Part shown: positions 34,880 through 45,700 of the stretch, in pieces
Numbering within the stretch: the first letter of the stretch is position 1
Layout: each line of letters opens with the position of its first letter
Source of the DNA: Nitrospina sp.
GTDB lineage: Bacteria; Nitrospinota; Nitrospinia; Nitrospinales; JACRGP01
Assembly (NCBI GenBank): GCA_024648695.1
Contig: JACAVV010000015.1
Coordinates: 62,001-126,000 of the forward strand
DNA: 64,000 bases
Direction: 5' to 3'
The notes under the pieces: model-generated
What the model was told of the DNA's origin: nothing
What the model saw: only the letters and a program-made list of their open reading frames with translations
The model's database searches: none
Position numbers and translations under genes: made by a program

Positions 34880-36244
34880 TCAGATGTCCAGATCCTTGAG
34901 AGGCGCGTACTGGACCAGGTGATCTTTTACTGTGGACTTGATACTTTCCAGCGTTTCCGCGCTTTGGGCTTCAAAGCGAAACACGAGTACCGGTTGTGTG
35001 TTAGAGGCACGGATCAGGCCCCAGCCCTCGTCAAAAATAATGCGGACACCATCGATATCCACCACTTCATTCAATTTGCGAAAGTGTTCCGTGACTTGCT
35101 TGACGATTTCGAATTTTTGATCGTCCGGACAATCCACCCGGATTTCCGGAGTGGAATACGTTTTGGGCACGTTGGCCAGCATTTCGGACACCGGCTGATC
35201 ACTATTGGCCACGATTTCCAATATGCGGGCCGCCGCGTAAAGCGAGTCGTCAAAACCGTAATACCTGTCCTTGAAGCAGATATGCCCACTCATCTCGCCT
35301 GCCAACAGCGCATTGGTTTCGCGCATTTTTTTCTTGATGAGGGAATGTCCCGCCGGAGCCATCTGGGGATTGCCTCCATTCAATTTGATATCGTCAAACA
35401 GGGTCTGCGAACACTTGACTTCCCCGACGATGGCGGCGCCTGGATGCGATTTCAAAACGTCTCGTGCAAACAGGATCAGGAGTTGGTCTCCCCAGAGCAA
35501 ATTTCCTTTCTCGTCCACCACGCCAATGCGGTCGGCATCGCCATCAAAACCGATCCCCAATTCGGCCTGCTCGGACTTGACTTTATCCATCAAGCCCTGC
35601 ATGTATTTGGGAATGGTGGGATCGGGGTGATGATTGGGAAAGGTTCCGTCGGGTTCACAAAAAATCTCGATAGGAGATTGCCCCATCTTTTTCAGCAATT
35701 GCGGTCCTGTGATCCCAAAGCACCCGTTGCCGCCATCAACAACCACTTTAACCGGGCGTGAAATTTTGACCGATTCCGCGATTTTTTCCATATAGGCTTC
35801 CAGAACGGCTTCTTCCCTTACTACCCCGTTCCCCGAGTCGAAATCCTTTGCCTGAATCATCTTCAACAGTTCCTGGATTTTTTCGCCATAGAGGCTGTGG
35901 ATACCGTCGCTGATTTTGAATCCATTGAATTCGGGAGGATTGTGGCTTCCTGTAATCATCACGCCCCCGTCCGAATTAAAATGGTGCAGGGAAAAGTAAG
36001 CCACCGGCGTGGGTACCAGGCCAATGTCGATGACATTGATACCGGTGGAACAAAGCGCTTTCGCTAAAATATCACGAAACTCGATGGAGCTTGCGCGAAC
36101 ATCCCGGCCCAGGGTAATGATTTGGCCGCCTTTTCGGACCAGATAGGTTCCGACGGCTTTACCGATCAGTTCAACCGTTTCTGGAGTTAAATCCTCACCA
36201 ACGATTCCTCGAATATCGTACTCTCTGAAAATTTGCGGATTCAT
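34880..36244 (-). CDS. Phosphomannomutase/phosphoglucomutase
   Basis: The 454-residue alpha-D-phosphohexomutase interconverts mannose or glucose 6- and 1-phosphates for surface polysaccharide precursors. It shows FREYDIRGIVGEDLTPETVELIGKAVGTYL, the phosphoserine loop VMITGSHNPPEFNGFKI, the metal loop GFDGDADRIGVVDEKG, the sugar loop GEMSGHICF and C-terminal RASNTQPVLVFRFEA. I start at ATG 36244 with AAAGG before it; the open frame continues 55 codons upstream without homology. It precedes the glyoxalase gene by one base. Confidence 0.93.
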   Translation of the reverse strand: MNPQIFREYDIRGIVGEDLTPETVELIGKAVGTYLVRKGGQIITLGRDVRASSIEFRDILAKALCSTGINVIDIGLVPTPVAYFSLHHFNSDGGVMITGSHNPPEFNGFKISDGIHSLYGEKIQELLKMIQAKDFDSGNGVVREEAVLEAYMEKIAESVKISRPVKVVVDGGNGCFGITGPQLLKKMGQSPIEIFCEPDGTFPNHHPDPTIPKYMQGLMDKVKSEQAELGIGFDGDADRIGVVDEKGNLLWGDQLLILFARDVLKSHPGAAIVGEVKCSQTLFDDIKLNGGNPQMAPAGHSLIKKKMRETNALLAGEMSGHICFKDRYYGFDDSLYAAARILEIVANSDQPVSEMLANVPKTYSTPEIRVDCPDDQKFEIVKQVTEHFRKLNEVVDIDGVRIIFDEGWGLIRASNTQPVLVFRFEAQSAETLESIKSTVKDHLVQYAPLKDLDI

Positions 36245-36332
36245 AGATGCCTTTAAAGTAATTTGGGTACAATGGGTTTGTATTGAGTTCGTATAATTAT
36301 AAAAGAGAAGACAGCGCGGTAAAAGCCGAATT

Positions 36333-37613
36333 TCACTCGTCTTCCACTTCAACTGCCATTGCCGGTTTGTTTTCAAGCTGGCTGGTGATCTCCTCCATTT
36401 TCCCGTCACGAAACAAGGTCAGGCCGATCTCCTGTCCGGGAACCATACCCAACAATTTACGCCGAAAATGGAGGAAGCTTTCGATGGGATTCCCGTTTAC
36501 CTCGATAATGATGTCTTTCACTTGCAGACCGGATTTGCTGGCGGGGCTGTTGGTCTCTATTTCGGTCACCACCACACCTTCCTGATCCGTGAGGTCCGCT
36601 TCTGCAATATCCGCAATGGTGAGGGGCCGGGCGGTGGCTCCGAACCAGCCGCGTTCGGTTTTACGTAAAACGAGCAGGGGCATCACCTCTTTGACGATGT
36701 TGATGGGAATGGCAAACCCGATCAGTTGCGCCTCCGAAATGATGGCGGTGTTCACGCCCACCACTTCCCCGTACATGTTGAGCAAAGGTCCTCCACTGCT
36801 TCCCGGATTGATGGCCGAATCGGTTTGAATGAAGTCCAGGACCTGATTTTTCAAACGCGGGACGATTCGATCCTTGGCGCTGACCAGACCGGAAGTGACC
36901 GAATGGGTGAGCCCCAGAGGGTTGCCCATGGCGATGACGATTTCGCCCATCAACAAGGCGTCCGAATCGCCCAGAGGCAAAACGGTCAGATCGATATCGG
37001 GATCAATCTTAATCAGGGCCGTGTCGGTTAAAGGATCGTTACCGATGATGGTGGCCGGGTATTCCTTTTTCCCTCCTGATAACACCACACGAATATCCGT
37101 GGCATTATGAATGACGTGGGAGTTGGTTAAAATAAATCCTTGCGGATTGATGATGAAACCGGATCCCAGACTGATCCCTTCGGCTTTAAATGGAACGGGC
37201 ACCTGAAACGGAACGACCTCCAGCAAAGAAGACAGAATAGGGATGCGGAACGGGAGCAGGGAATTGGGCGCAATGCCAAATTTAGCATCGCGTTCCTCAA
37301 TACGCAGAGTGTATATATTGACCACACCATCTTTAATCGAGTCGGTGATGTCAGCAAAGGTCTTGTTGTTGACAAGGATGCTTTCACGGTCTACAGGGCT
37401 TTCCCCCTCGGTCCAGAATTGGTCCAGGTTGATATCGGCCATTTTGATTTCGCTGAACCGCTTGTCAAAAATCGGATTGTCTTCCGACACCAAAACCTTT
37501 TCCGGGTCTTTAGGTAGGGGTGAAACGGTACAACCCATCAACCCGGTGATGCTGATGCAGACCATGAATGCCAACAGGGTAAGCAAGTAGAATTTCGAAA
37601 TTTTAGAAAGCAT
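36333..37613 (-). CDS. HtrA/DegP-type serine protease, lipoprotein, with one PDZ domain
   Basis: The 426-residue protein starts with a lipoprotein signal (LTLLAFMVCISITGLMGC), so it is probably anchored to a membrane in the periplasm. Residues about 140-310 form a trypsin-like HtrA domain: ILTNSHV (His), DPLTDTALIKID (Asp) and SAINPGSSGGPLLN (Ser). A single PDZ domain follows (GVVVTEIETNSPASKSGLQVKDIIIEVNGNPI). HtrA proteases degrade misfolded envelope proteins. Lipid anchoring and a 90-residue insert ahead of the protease domain are atypical. Confidence 0.93.
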   Translation of the reverse strand: MLSKISKFYLLTLLAFMVCISITGLMGCTVSPLPKDPEKVLVSEDNPIFDKRFSEIKMADINLDQFWTEGESPVDRESILVNNKTFADITDSIKDGVVNIYTLRIEERDAKFGIAPNSLLPFRIPILSSLLEVVPFQVPVPFKAEGISLGSGFIINPQGFILTNSHVIHNATDIRVVLSGGKKEYPATIIGNDPLTDTALIKIDPDIDLTVLPLGDSDALLMGEIVIAMGNPLGLTHSVTSGLVSAKDRIVPRLKNQVLDFIQTDSAINPGSSGGPLLNMYGEVVGVNTAIISEAQLIGFAIPINIVKEVMPLLVLRKTERGWFGATARPLTIADIAEADLTDQEGVVVTEIETNSPASKSGLQVKDIIIEVNGNPIESFLHFRRKLLGMVPGQEIGLTLFRDGKMEEITSQLENKPAMAVEVEDE

Positions 37614-37701
37614 GATTTTTGGTTGAATCCTATTTAGTCAAAGGACTCGATTTTAGCGGAGGCCGGAAAAAATTACCATCATTTAATAAACCTTTAATCC
37701 T

Positions 37702-38496
37702 TCAGGAACCTCGTGTGAGGCCGCCATCGACTGTAAAATTGGTTCCGGTGACCCAGCTTGCATGATCGGAAGCGAGGAACTGAACGATGCCAGTCACATC
37801 CTCAGGCAAACCCATTCTTTTCAATAAAACCGTTTGCCCGGTGCCTTCCTTGATTTGATGGATTGTATCCTCCAGTGTCGCTCCGGATTTCTTCGCCGCT
37901 TGCTCCGCTTCCTGCTCCCAGGATCGGCTCCAGACAGGGCCCGGCGAAACGGTGTTGACCAGGATTTTGTCATTTGCCAGGGTTTGAGATAGAGAGAGGG
38001 TCAGATTGGACAATCCCGCCTTCATGGCGCTGTAGTGGGGGAACACTTCCGTGGGCCGGTCTGCCGCAATGGATGAAATGTTGATGATGCGAGCTTGCCG
38101 GGATTGTTTCAAATGGGGAATCCAGAAACGAATCATACGTACCGCAGACATTAAATTGATTTGAAACGATTGCTCCCAATCGTCATCATTCAGCGCGTGA
38201 AAATCGGCCAGCTTGTGAATGGAGCCGACATTGTTGATCAACACATCCAGTCCGCCAAAAGCTTGCAAAACTTTTTCGTTGAAAGATCGGGCAGACTCCG
38301 AATTGGATAAATCCGCAGGGAAGAAGCAATGGTCATCTCCCTGGATTTCACTGGTAATTCGGTCGAGTCCTGCCTGATTCCGGGAGCACCCCGCGATGCG
38401 GGCACCCGATTTGGCAAACGCCAGTGCCATCGAACGGCCAATGCCTTCCGAAACCCCCGTGATTAATACGTTGCGGTTTTTAAAGTTTAAATCCAT
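37702..38496 (-). CDS. Short-chain dehydrogenase/reductase (SDR)
   Basis: The 264-residue protein has the NAD(P)-binding TGVSEGIG (residues 13-20), the GGLDVLINNVGS motif and a catalytic Ser-Tyr-Lys set in ISSIAADRPTEVFPHYSAMKAGL. The ending VTGTNFTVDGGLTRG is typical of 3-oxoacyl-ACP reductase-like SDRs. The true substrate cannot be told. I start at ATG 38496; a longer open frame would overlap the neighbouring lyase gene. It follows the ammonia-lyase by 43 bases on the same strand. Confidence 0.9.
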   Translation of the reverse strand: MDLNFKNRNVLITGVSEGIGRSMALAFAKSGARIAGCSRNQAGLDRITSEIQGDDHCFFPADLSNSESARSFNEKVLQAFGGLDVLINNVGSIHKLADFHALNDDDWEQSFQINLMSAVRMIRFWIPHLKQSRQARIINISSIAADRPTEVFPHYSAMKAGLSNLTLSLSQTLANDKILVNTVSPGPVWSRSWEQEAEQAAKKSGATLEDTIHQIKEGTGQTVLLKRMGLPEDVTGIVQFLASDHASWVTGTNFTVDGGLTRGS

Positions 38497-38539
38497 AGAT
38501 ATTTCCGTTCTTTCTAAAAAGGTATGCTTGAAAAATAGA

Positions 38540-40066
38540 TCATTCCAGTTTTCCGGCGGCGCGTTCCACATTTTTCAAAAGTGAATCGTCATTCATCACC
38601 TTCACCATGGTGGCAATGTCGGGTGCCATTTCGCGGTCTTCTTTAAGATGCTTGATGTGCCTGCGAATGCCGCGATAAGCGGCCAGGGTTCCGCGACCGG
38701 GTTTCAAATTTGTAAATAAATCCAAAGCCTGGGTGGCGCATAGTAACTCAATGGCAACTACATGTTTCAGATTTTCCAATATCTCTTTTGCCTTGCGCGC
38801 GGCGATGGTTCCCATGCTGACATGGTCTTCCTTGTTGCCCGAGGTGGGAATGGAATCCACTGAAGCCGGATGCGCCAGGACCTTGTTCTCCGACACTAAG
38901 GCCGCGGCGGTGTATTGGGTAATCATGAATCCTGAGTTCAGGCCGCCGTTTTCTATCAGGAACGAAGGCAAGCCGCTCAGTTGAGGATTGACCATGCGTT
39001 CGATGCGCCGCTCGGAGATGTTTCCCAATTCGGCCAGCGCGATGCCTAAAGAGTCCATAGCCAAAGCCAGAGGCTGGCCGTGAAAGTTGCCTCCTGACAT
39101 TATGTCTCCGTCCGGGAATATGAGAGGGTTCTCCGTGGCGGAATTCATTTCCCGTTCCACCACAGATTTTACCTGATCGAACACGTCGCGACTGGCCCCA
39201 TGCACCTGGGGCGAACAGCGTAAGGAATAGGCGTCCTGAATCCGTTCGCAATCCTTGTGCGAAGAAATGATCTCGCTCCCTGCAGTGATTTTGCGCATAT
39301 TGGCCGCAGAACGAATTTGACCGGGATGCGGTCGAAGAGCGTGAATCTTTTCGTCGAATTGCGTATTGGTTCCGAGCAGAACTTCCAGGCTCATGCAGGC
39401 GGAGATATCGATCCACTTTGCCAGGCGTTGCGCCTCGTACAGGGTCCAGCAGGCTATGGCATTCATCACCTGAGTGCCGTTGATCAGGCCAAGGCCTTCC
39501 CCTTCCGCCAATTCAATGGCCTGCAATCCTGCTTTCTTTAAAGCTAATGATCCACTCATCCATTTGCCGTTGAATTTGGCGCGGCCTTTGCCGATCAATA
39601 CCAGTGATAAATGCGCTAAAGGCGCGAGGTCTCCGCTGGCGCCCACCGAACCTTTTTCCGGCACTTGTGGGATCACCCGGCCCTGATACAGTTTCAATAA
39701 ACTCTGGACCGTTGACAAGCGAATCCCCGAATAACCTTTAGCTTTACTGTTGAGGATGAGCAAAAGAGTCAAACGGACAATATCGTCCGGGAGCGGTTTT
39801 CCCACGCCTGCGGCATGACTCATCAATATATTCTTTTGCAAACGTTTGCCATCGGCACGCGAGATGGGAACATTACTGAGGACGCCGAATCCTGTGGTGA
39901 TCCCGTAAACCGCCCGTTTGTCTTGCAACGCCGATTCAATTACAGAGCGGGCGCGTTGAATACGCTTTTTGGATTCGGATGCAATACTGAGGCGCATGGC
40001 GTGATTCAAAGCGGATATCGCTTTTTCCAGGGTCAACGATTCGCCATCCAGAATCAGTGTTTTCAT
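38540..40066 (-). CDS. hutH: Histidine/phenylalanine ammonia-lyase family enzyme (probable histidine ammonia-lyase)
   Basis: The MIO cofactor forms autocatalytically from the Ala-Ser-Gly in GSVGASGDLAPLAH (near residue 143). Also visible are YGITTGFG near the N-terminus, GTNTQFDEKIHALRPHPGQI, QDAYSLRCSPQVHG and ENGGLNSGFMITQYTAAALVSENK, which fit HutH well. It would deaminate histidine to urocanate. No hutU, hutI or hutG is nearby, so another substrate or a biosynthetic role is possible. The 508-residue length is normal. Confidence 0.88.
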   Translation of the reverse strand: MKTLILDGESLTLEKAISALNHAMRLSIASESKKRIQRARSVIESALQDKRAVYGITTGFGVLSNVPISRADGKRLQKNILMSHAAGVGKPLPDDIVRLTLLLILNSKAKGYSGIRLSTVQSLLKLYQGRVIPQVPEKGSVGASGDLAPLAHLSLVLIGKGRAKFNGKWMSGSLALKKAGLQAIELAEGEGLGLINGTQVMNAIACWTLYEAQRLAKWIDISACMSLEVLLGTNTQFDEKIHALRPHPGQIRSAANMRKITAGSEIISSHKDCERIQDAYSLRCSPQVHGASRDVFDQVKSVVEREMNSATENPLIFPDGDIMSGGNFHGQPLALAMDSLGIALAELGNISERRIERMVNPQLSGLPSFLIENGGLNSGFMITQYTAAALVSENKVLAHPASVDSIPTSGNKEDHVSMGTIAARKAKEILENLKHVVAIELLCATQALDLFTNLKPGRGTLAAYRGIRRHIKHLKEDREMAPDIATMVKVMNDDSLLKNVERAAGKLE

Positions 40067-40106
40067 GGGTGGAACGTCCTTTATGACAGGATGTCCGGAA
40101 GATTCA

Positions 40107-40487
40107 TCATTTCCAATTCCAAACCGCTCGGCCTAAAAAGTAGAAAGCGATGATAATACAGGGAAGGGTGTAGATAACGGCTTCGAAAGCTTCGCCCCGA
40201 ATCAACTGGAGCGTGGAAAGGCCGATTCGGACACCATAAATAACCGCCATCACCAGAGTGAACTTTCTGCGTCCTCCATGAATCATCCAGGTGAACCAGG
40301 CAAAAAGGGCCACATAAACTCCAACCATCCCTAATGTGGAAGCATCCATATGAAAGGAAGGCAGGAAAATAAAAAACACCACCAAATAAAGCAGGTTCAT
40401 CGCCAGAAAAACATAGGCGGCGATACGGTATTTGGCGATATCAATAACAGGGGTTTCCTTTTCGGTTGCGGGTGTTGGCGAATCCAT
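40107..40487 (-). CDS. Small membrane protein, four predicted helices
   Basis: The 126-residue protein has hydrophobic stretches around IAAYVFLAMNLLYLVVFFIFL, LGMVGVYVALFAWFTWMI, FTLVMAVIYGVRIGLSTL and AVIYTLPCIIIAFYFLGRAVW, suggesting four helices in the inner membrane. No motif or family is recognised. It follows upstream of the ammonia-lyase on the same strand and is divergent from tyrS. Confidence 0.65.
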   Translation of the reverse strand: MDSPTPATEKETPVIDIAKYRIAAYVFLAMNLLYLVVFFIFLPSFHMDASTLGMVGVYVALFAWFTWMIHGGRRKFTLVMAVIYGVRIGLSTLQLIRGEAFEAVIYTLPCIIIAFYFLGRAVWNWK

Positions 40488-40597
40488 AGTTTATTTTAGC
40501 TCCTTCCTGATTTGACCGGAAAGTGGGGAATCCAATTGAAGTTTTGAATGTGGTGTGCTAATTTCCAAGCTTTTCAATCCTTTTCCAACACACGCCC

Positions 40598-41812
40598 ATG
40601 ACCCCTGTGGAAGAACAGATAGCCGCCATCAAACGCGGCACCAGCGAAATCATCGACGAATCGGAACTGGCCGATCGCCTGAAAGAATCCATTAAAACAG
40701 GCAAACCGCTGAGAGTCAAGGCAGGCTTCGATCCGACAGCCCCGGACCTGCATCTAGGCCACACGGTGCTCTTGCAGAAGATGAAGCAGTTTCAGGAATT
40801 GGGACACGAGGTTATCTTCCTGATCGGAGATTTTACCGGTATGATCGGTGACCCGACCGGGAAATCGGAAACGCGCAAAAACCTGTCTGAAAGCGAAGTG
40901 CAGGAAAACGCGAAAACCTATCTGGAGCAGGTTTACAAGATCCTCGATAAAGAAAAAACCACCATTGAGTACAATAGCAAATGGATGAAGGAATTGACTT
41001 CGGCCAACATGATCGAGTTGGCGGGCAAATACACCGTTGCACGCATGCTGGAACGCGATGATTTCGACAAGCGTTTCAAAAACAACCAACCGATTTCCAT
41101 TCACGAGTTGATGTACCCTCTGGTGCAGGGTTACGATTCGGTGGCCTTGCAATCGGACATCGAATTGGGGGGAACGGACCAGAAATTCAATTTGCTTGTA
41201 GGACGTGATTTACAGCGTGCTTATGGGTATCGGCCGCAGATGATTCTCACCATGCCTTTGCTGGAAGGCACCGATGGGGTTCAGAAAATGAGCAAAAGCC
41301 TGGACAATTATATTGGCATCACCGACTCGCCGAAGGACATGTTTGGTAAAACGCTTTCGATCTCCGACGAGTTGATGTGGCGATATTACGAACTGTTGAG
41401 CGATCTGTCTCTAAAAGACATTAAAGATTTGAAAAACTCCGTAAGCTCCGGAGAGCTTCACCCCAAGGTGTGCAAGGTGCGTTTGGCCAAAGAGTTGGTA
41501 GCGCGCTATCACTCCCCTGCAGATGCTGATTCCGCCGAAGCGGAATTCGAAAACGTGTTCAAGAACAAAAACCTGCCTGACGACATTCCCACCATCCCCT
41601 CCTGGGACGGAGATCCGCAATGGATCTGTAAATTGTTGGCCGATGCCAAACTGACCAAAAGCACCTCTGAAGCCAGGCGCCTCATTCAACAAGGTGCAGT
41701 ATCTTTGGATGGAGAAAAGGTTGCAGATGTCGACCTGCAATTGAATTCCGGGCAGGAATACCTGATAAAAGTCGGAAAAAAACGCTTCCTGAAAATACTT
41801 GCCGAAGTTTAA
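40598..41812 (+). CDS. tyrS: Tyrosyl-tRNA synthetase
   Basis: TyrRS charges tRNA-Tyr. The 404-residue class I synthetase has [50 protein letters not shown] (HIGH variant HLGH), a [14 protein letters not shown] tyrosine pocket and [14 protein letters not shown] (KMSKS). The C-terminal S4 domain ([20 protein letters not shown]) binds tRNA. The motif spelling matches the TyrRS group sometimes called TyrZ-like. No T-box-like leader is seen in the short upstream region. Confidence 0.97.
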   Translation: MTPVEEQIAAIKRGTSEIIDESELADRLKESIKTGKPLRVKAGFDPTAPDLHLGHTVLLQKMKQFQELGHEVIFLIGDFTGMIGDPTGKSETRKNLSESEVQENAKTYLEQVYKILDKEKTTIEYNSKWMKELTSANMIELAGKYTVARMLERDDFDKRFKNNQPISIHELMYPLVQGYDSVALQSDIELGGTDQKFNLLVGRDLQRAYGYRPQMILTMPLLEGTDGVQKMSKSLDNYIGITDSPKDMFGKTLSISDELMWRYYELLSDLSLKDIKDLKNSVSSGELHPKVCKVRLAKELVARYHSPADADSAEAEFENVFKNKNLPDDIPTIPSWDGDPQWICKLLADAKLTKSTSEARRLIQQGAVSLDGEKVADVDLQLNSGQEYLIKVGKKRFLKILAEV

Positions 41813-42238
41813 CGCTTATTCCCCACTTTTAGCAAAAACATGGGGTTCCCTGTTTGTTGAGGAAGAAACTTTTTTGTGATTTTCGCAGGAGCATACAAAT
41901 CAGAAGCTACTGCTGAAAAAGGCACAGAGTGTCAACCTGAATGCAATGAAGAATCTCTGGTGAGCTATTTTTTTCAGGTTTAACGGTTCTATTGCCAGGA
42001 AAGATTATCTTTTGGGGGTAACAAGGGTTCAACCCAATCAAGGAGAATCTAATCATTCTCTATGCCCATTCATTTGGCAAGTTTAAGGTGATTTAAAAAC
42101 CTTGAAAGACAGTGTAAATATAATCCGATAAACGAGCCCGGTTTGCCGGATCCGTTGAAATTTTCCTTCATGGAGTTTATATTTTCCTAAATATGCCGTT
42201 AAGAAGGGTAAACTCCTTAAAATTTAAGGAATAGGATT
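41813..42238 (+). other. Intergenic region after tyrS
   Basis: No credible gene or RNA is visible in these 426 bases. Short motifs only: a weak sigma-28-like pair at 42104-42131, and a CCGG-TTTG-CCGG mini-hairpin just after it. No clear tyrS terminator with T-run is present. Confidence 0.5.
42104..42131 (+). promoter_or_regulatory. Weak sigma-28-like promoter candidate
   Basis: GAAAGACA and TCCGATAA are separated by 12 bases, the same unusual spacing as the stronger FliA-like site at 2212-2239. The start codon of the following unknown gene is about 107 bases downstream. Two or three mismatches in each box make this tentative. Confidence 0.25.
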
Positions 42239-42763
42239 ATGTTGGAACCCTTGGAAAACATTAATAAGGTATTGCAGAAAAAAGAGGTTGGGCTTTCGGG
42301 ATCGCCAAACGCCAAAGTGCCCAAAGAAAGCAAAGCCGCTTCTTCCGCTGACTCGGTTTCGGACAATGTCGATATCCACCCCGCATTTGTCGTGGATACT
42401 GTGAAGGGTCAAACGCAACAGGTGAAGGACGAATTGCCGGAATTGATTATCGCCGCTCTAACCGCAGAGGAGGGAGATGAACAAGCACAGCAGGCTCCTT
42501 TCGAGTTGATTCAGAACCGCTTGACTGATCCGTTGATATCCATTTCCGATCAGGTGCTGGGTCAGGAAGATGGGGTAGAGCTGGTGAACGGTTTTGTTGA
42601 GGAACTTTCCCGTTTTCGCTCAGAGATTTTAGCATTCCGCGACAACGCCTTGTTAGCCCCCATCGCTCAGCAAACTGCCGAGAGCAATCCTCTCAACAAT
42701 CTGCTGTTCGCCCTCAATGATAAAATAGATGGAGTGATCCAATTGTTGCGAGAAAAGATTTAG
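42239..42763 (+). CDS. Hypothetical acidic protein
   Basis: The 174-residue acidic protein has a low-complexity Ser/Lys/Ala start (KVPKESKAASSADSVSDNVDIHP) and a helical C-terminal half (QVLGQEDGVELVNGFVEELSRFRSEILAFRDNALLAPIAQQTAESNPLNNLLFALNDKIDGVIQLLREK). No signal peptide or membrane segment. The disordered-then-helical pattern is reminiscent of small flagellar regulators or filament accessory proteins, but I do not recognise a family. It converges on the FG-GAP gene with 11 bases between. Confidence 0.6.
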   Translation: MLEPLENINKVLQKKEVGLSGSPNAKVPKESKAASSADSVSDNVDIHPAFVVDTVKGQTQQVKDELPELIIAALTAEEGDEQAQQAPFELIQNRLTDPLISISDQVLGQEDGVELVNGFVEELSRFRSEILAFRDNALLAPIAQQTAESNPLNNLLFALNDKIDGVIQLLREKI

Positions 42764-42774
42764 GCTTTTTCTCT

Positions 42775-45700
42775 TCAATTGAGTCCGGCAAATACTCCGG
42801 GCGACACCGGGCTGATCGCCTTTGAATCTGCAAAGTCTCCGATAAACTCCATCGCGAATCCGCTGGTCGTTCCGATAGCTACAACCGCGCCCCAGTAGGC
42901 CAGTTGGTTTATATCGGGATACCCTCCGTCTTTTAACTGATTGGGATCGGACAAGGGAGTGAAAGAGACCTGCCCCAGTTCCACCAAGTCTCCGCCGGTA
43001 ATGATAACCGCTTCCGAAAGAGTGGGATTGTTCACGTTAATATTTGGATGGTTGCTACTCACCAGGAAAATGCGTTTACTTTCCCCAGCACCAATTGTGA
43101 ATTCTTCGCTTGAATAAATGGAGCTATCGTTTTCTATACTGGTGATCCGGACACCCATTTGGGTACTCATTCCGCTTAAGCTGGGATGCACCACGGAAAG
43201 AAATGTGTAGGTATCACTATCCTGTTGCCAATAGGGAGAGATCACACGGGATCCGTTTGTTTTGAAAGGATCGTCAAAAGGCGCATCATCATCCAGAATG
43301 GTATAGGTGTGGGTTGAGTTGGAATCCAGCTTCAGGTTGGCCGATGGATTCGATAAAGTGATTTCAATCGTTTGGTTATTTTCTTTCAGGGCATCATCAA
43401 CAATGCTTAAAGAAATGGTTTCCTGGGAATCGTTAGGGTCAAAGTTCAGGGTTCCGTTGACCAAAGTGTAATCTCTTGCCCCGCCTGTGGCTGTGCCTCC
43501 TGTGACCGAATAATCCACCGAAACCGCTTCATCGATTGGAGGGGAAACGGATACCGCCAAATTAACGCTGGTTACTGATTCCACGCCGGAAGAGCTTGCG
43601 GAATCGAATTCCACCTTGATCGATGGAGCGAACGGACTAAAAAACAGGGAAGCCCCACCTTCGCTGGTTTGGACCAGGGTTCTGAAGGGCGCCCCAACGA
43701 TGAAATCAGAATTCCCATCGTTATTGAAATCTCCGGCTGACGAAACGGATGTGCCGAAGCGGCTCAAACTGGTAAGGCCGTCCAGAATGATCTCGGCATC
43801 GGTATCGGCCCTTTTGTTTCCTGAAATACCTCCCAGGAATACAAAAGCTCTGCCGGTTGTCACGCCATTAGTATTGTTGTCCCCGGTGGCCCCTATAATG
43901 ACATCGTCCATACCGTCGCCATTAATATCTCCTGCAGATGCTACTGAAATGCCAAAGCCGTCGTTTTCGCTTTGGCCGTCCAGAATAATGTCGGCGTCTG
44001 CATCGGCGCGTTTGGTGCCAGTGGATCCACCAAAGAAGATAAACACACTGCCGGAACTGCTTTCACTATTGTTGTCGTCACCAAAGGCACCGACGATCAC
44101 ATCATCGGTGTCATCGCCATTAAAATCCCCGGCAGAAGCGACAGCGGCACCAAAGAAATCATTTTGGCTTTGACCGTTCAGAATCACATCCGCATCGGTA
44201 TCGGCGCGTTTGGTACCAGTAATGCCACCAAAAAAGATAAAGGCACTTCCCGAATTGGTTTCTCCATTATTGTCGTCATCTGGGGCACCCACGATCACAT
44301 CGTCCTTGCCATCGCCATTGAAATCCCCGGCAGAAGCGACCGGATCGCCAAACAGGTCACCTGCACTTTGTCCATCCAGAGTTACGTTCGCATCGGCATC
44401 GGCGCGTTTGGTGCCAGTAATGCCACCAAAAAAGATAAAGGCGCTTCCGGAATCGGTTTCCCCGTTATTGTCATCATTACGAGCGCCAACAATCACATCG
44501 TCTTTCTCATCGCCATCAAAATCCCCGGCAGAGGCTACAGACCAACCAAACTGATCACCTGCACTTTGCCCATCGAGAATCACGTCTGCGTCAGCATCGG
44601 CACGTTTGGTTCCGGTGATTCCACCGAAAAAGATGAAAGCGCTTCCTGAATTACTTTCCCCATTATTATCATCGTTAGGGGCTCCTACGATCACATCGTC
44701 TTTGCCGTCTCCATTCAAATCGCCTGCAGAGGCTACCGACCAGCCGAAACGGTCATCAGCGCTTTGCCCGTCGAGGATCACGTCTGCATCCGTGTCCGGT
44801 TGTTTCTCTCCGCCTTCTCCACCAAAAAAGATAAAGGCACTTCCGGAAGAGATTTCGCCATTATTGCTGTCAAATGGAGAGCCGACAATGACATCGCCTA
44901 TTCCATCGCCATTGAAGTCGCCTGCCGAAGCGACGGAGTTTCCCAACAATTCATTAGCGCCCTGGCCAAGGATTCGCACATTGGCTTGATCACTGAGCAG
45001 TAGGGTGGGGTCCGCCCAGATGGGAAAGGAAATGTTCTTTTTCAGATTTAATGTTAAAGCGAGGGTATCCCCTTCACCCCCAGGGGGCAGAGCCGTGTTG
45101 TTTTTTAACACGCGGTATTCAATCGGTTCACTAAACGATTTTCCCTCGCTATTCAGATACACCGGAGGCGGAATAACAAACAGTCGCTCTTTTGGCTTTG
45201 AATGATTGGATCGGTTGCGCATGAAGCGGTTGATACGATGTTCCATAGCAACATCGTTGGCGATCTGACTAATTTTAAAGTCATCATGATATTCTCTTAA
45301 AATCGAAACTCCGCCGTCTGCTTCCATGCATAAAGCTCCACCTTCAAACCGCCAGCGAATGGCTATCCCGGATTTGTCCAGACGGGCAGAATCGGATAAA
45401 TAAACAAACTCACGCAACTGCTTGCTTTCTGCATCAAAACGGTAAAGGATGGATTTTGTTTCTCCCTGATAAACGAGGTAACGGCCCATCAGTTTGGCCT
45501 GGTACGTTCCAGGCTCATCAAGGTATTGCAGGACAGGTTTTCCAGGGGTGAATACTTTGATCGCATGGTTCTTATTCAATCTCGTTGGAAACTCTATTGT
45601 TTGACCTGAAGGTAATTTAAGCGTGAGTGTATTCAATCTCCTGGAATTATAGGAAAACGGTGAATTCTGGTTCCAATCGGGATCGAACTGGAACAGTTTG

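Noticed and set aside
42000-42130. Sigma-70 promoter with TATAAT at about 42119
   Set aside because: No -35 box at a suitable distance; only the weak sigma-28-like pair is kept.
43616-44649. Open frames opposite the FG-GAP repeats
   Set aside because: They are antisense translations of the DNA repeats, with repetitive composition and no start signals.
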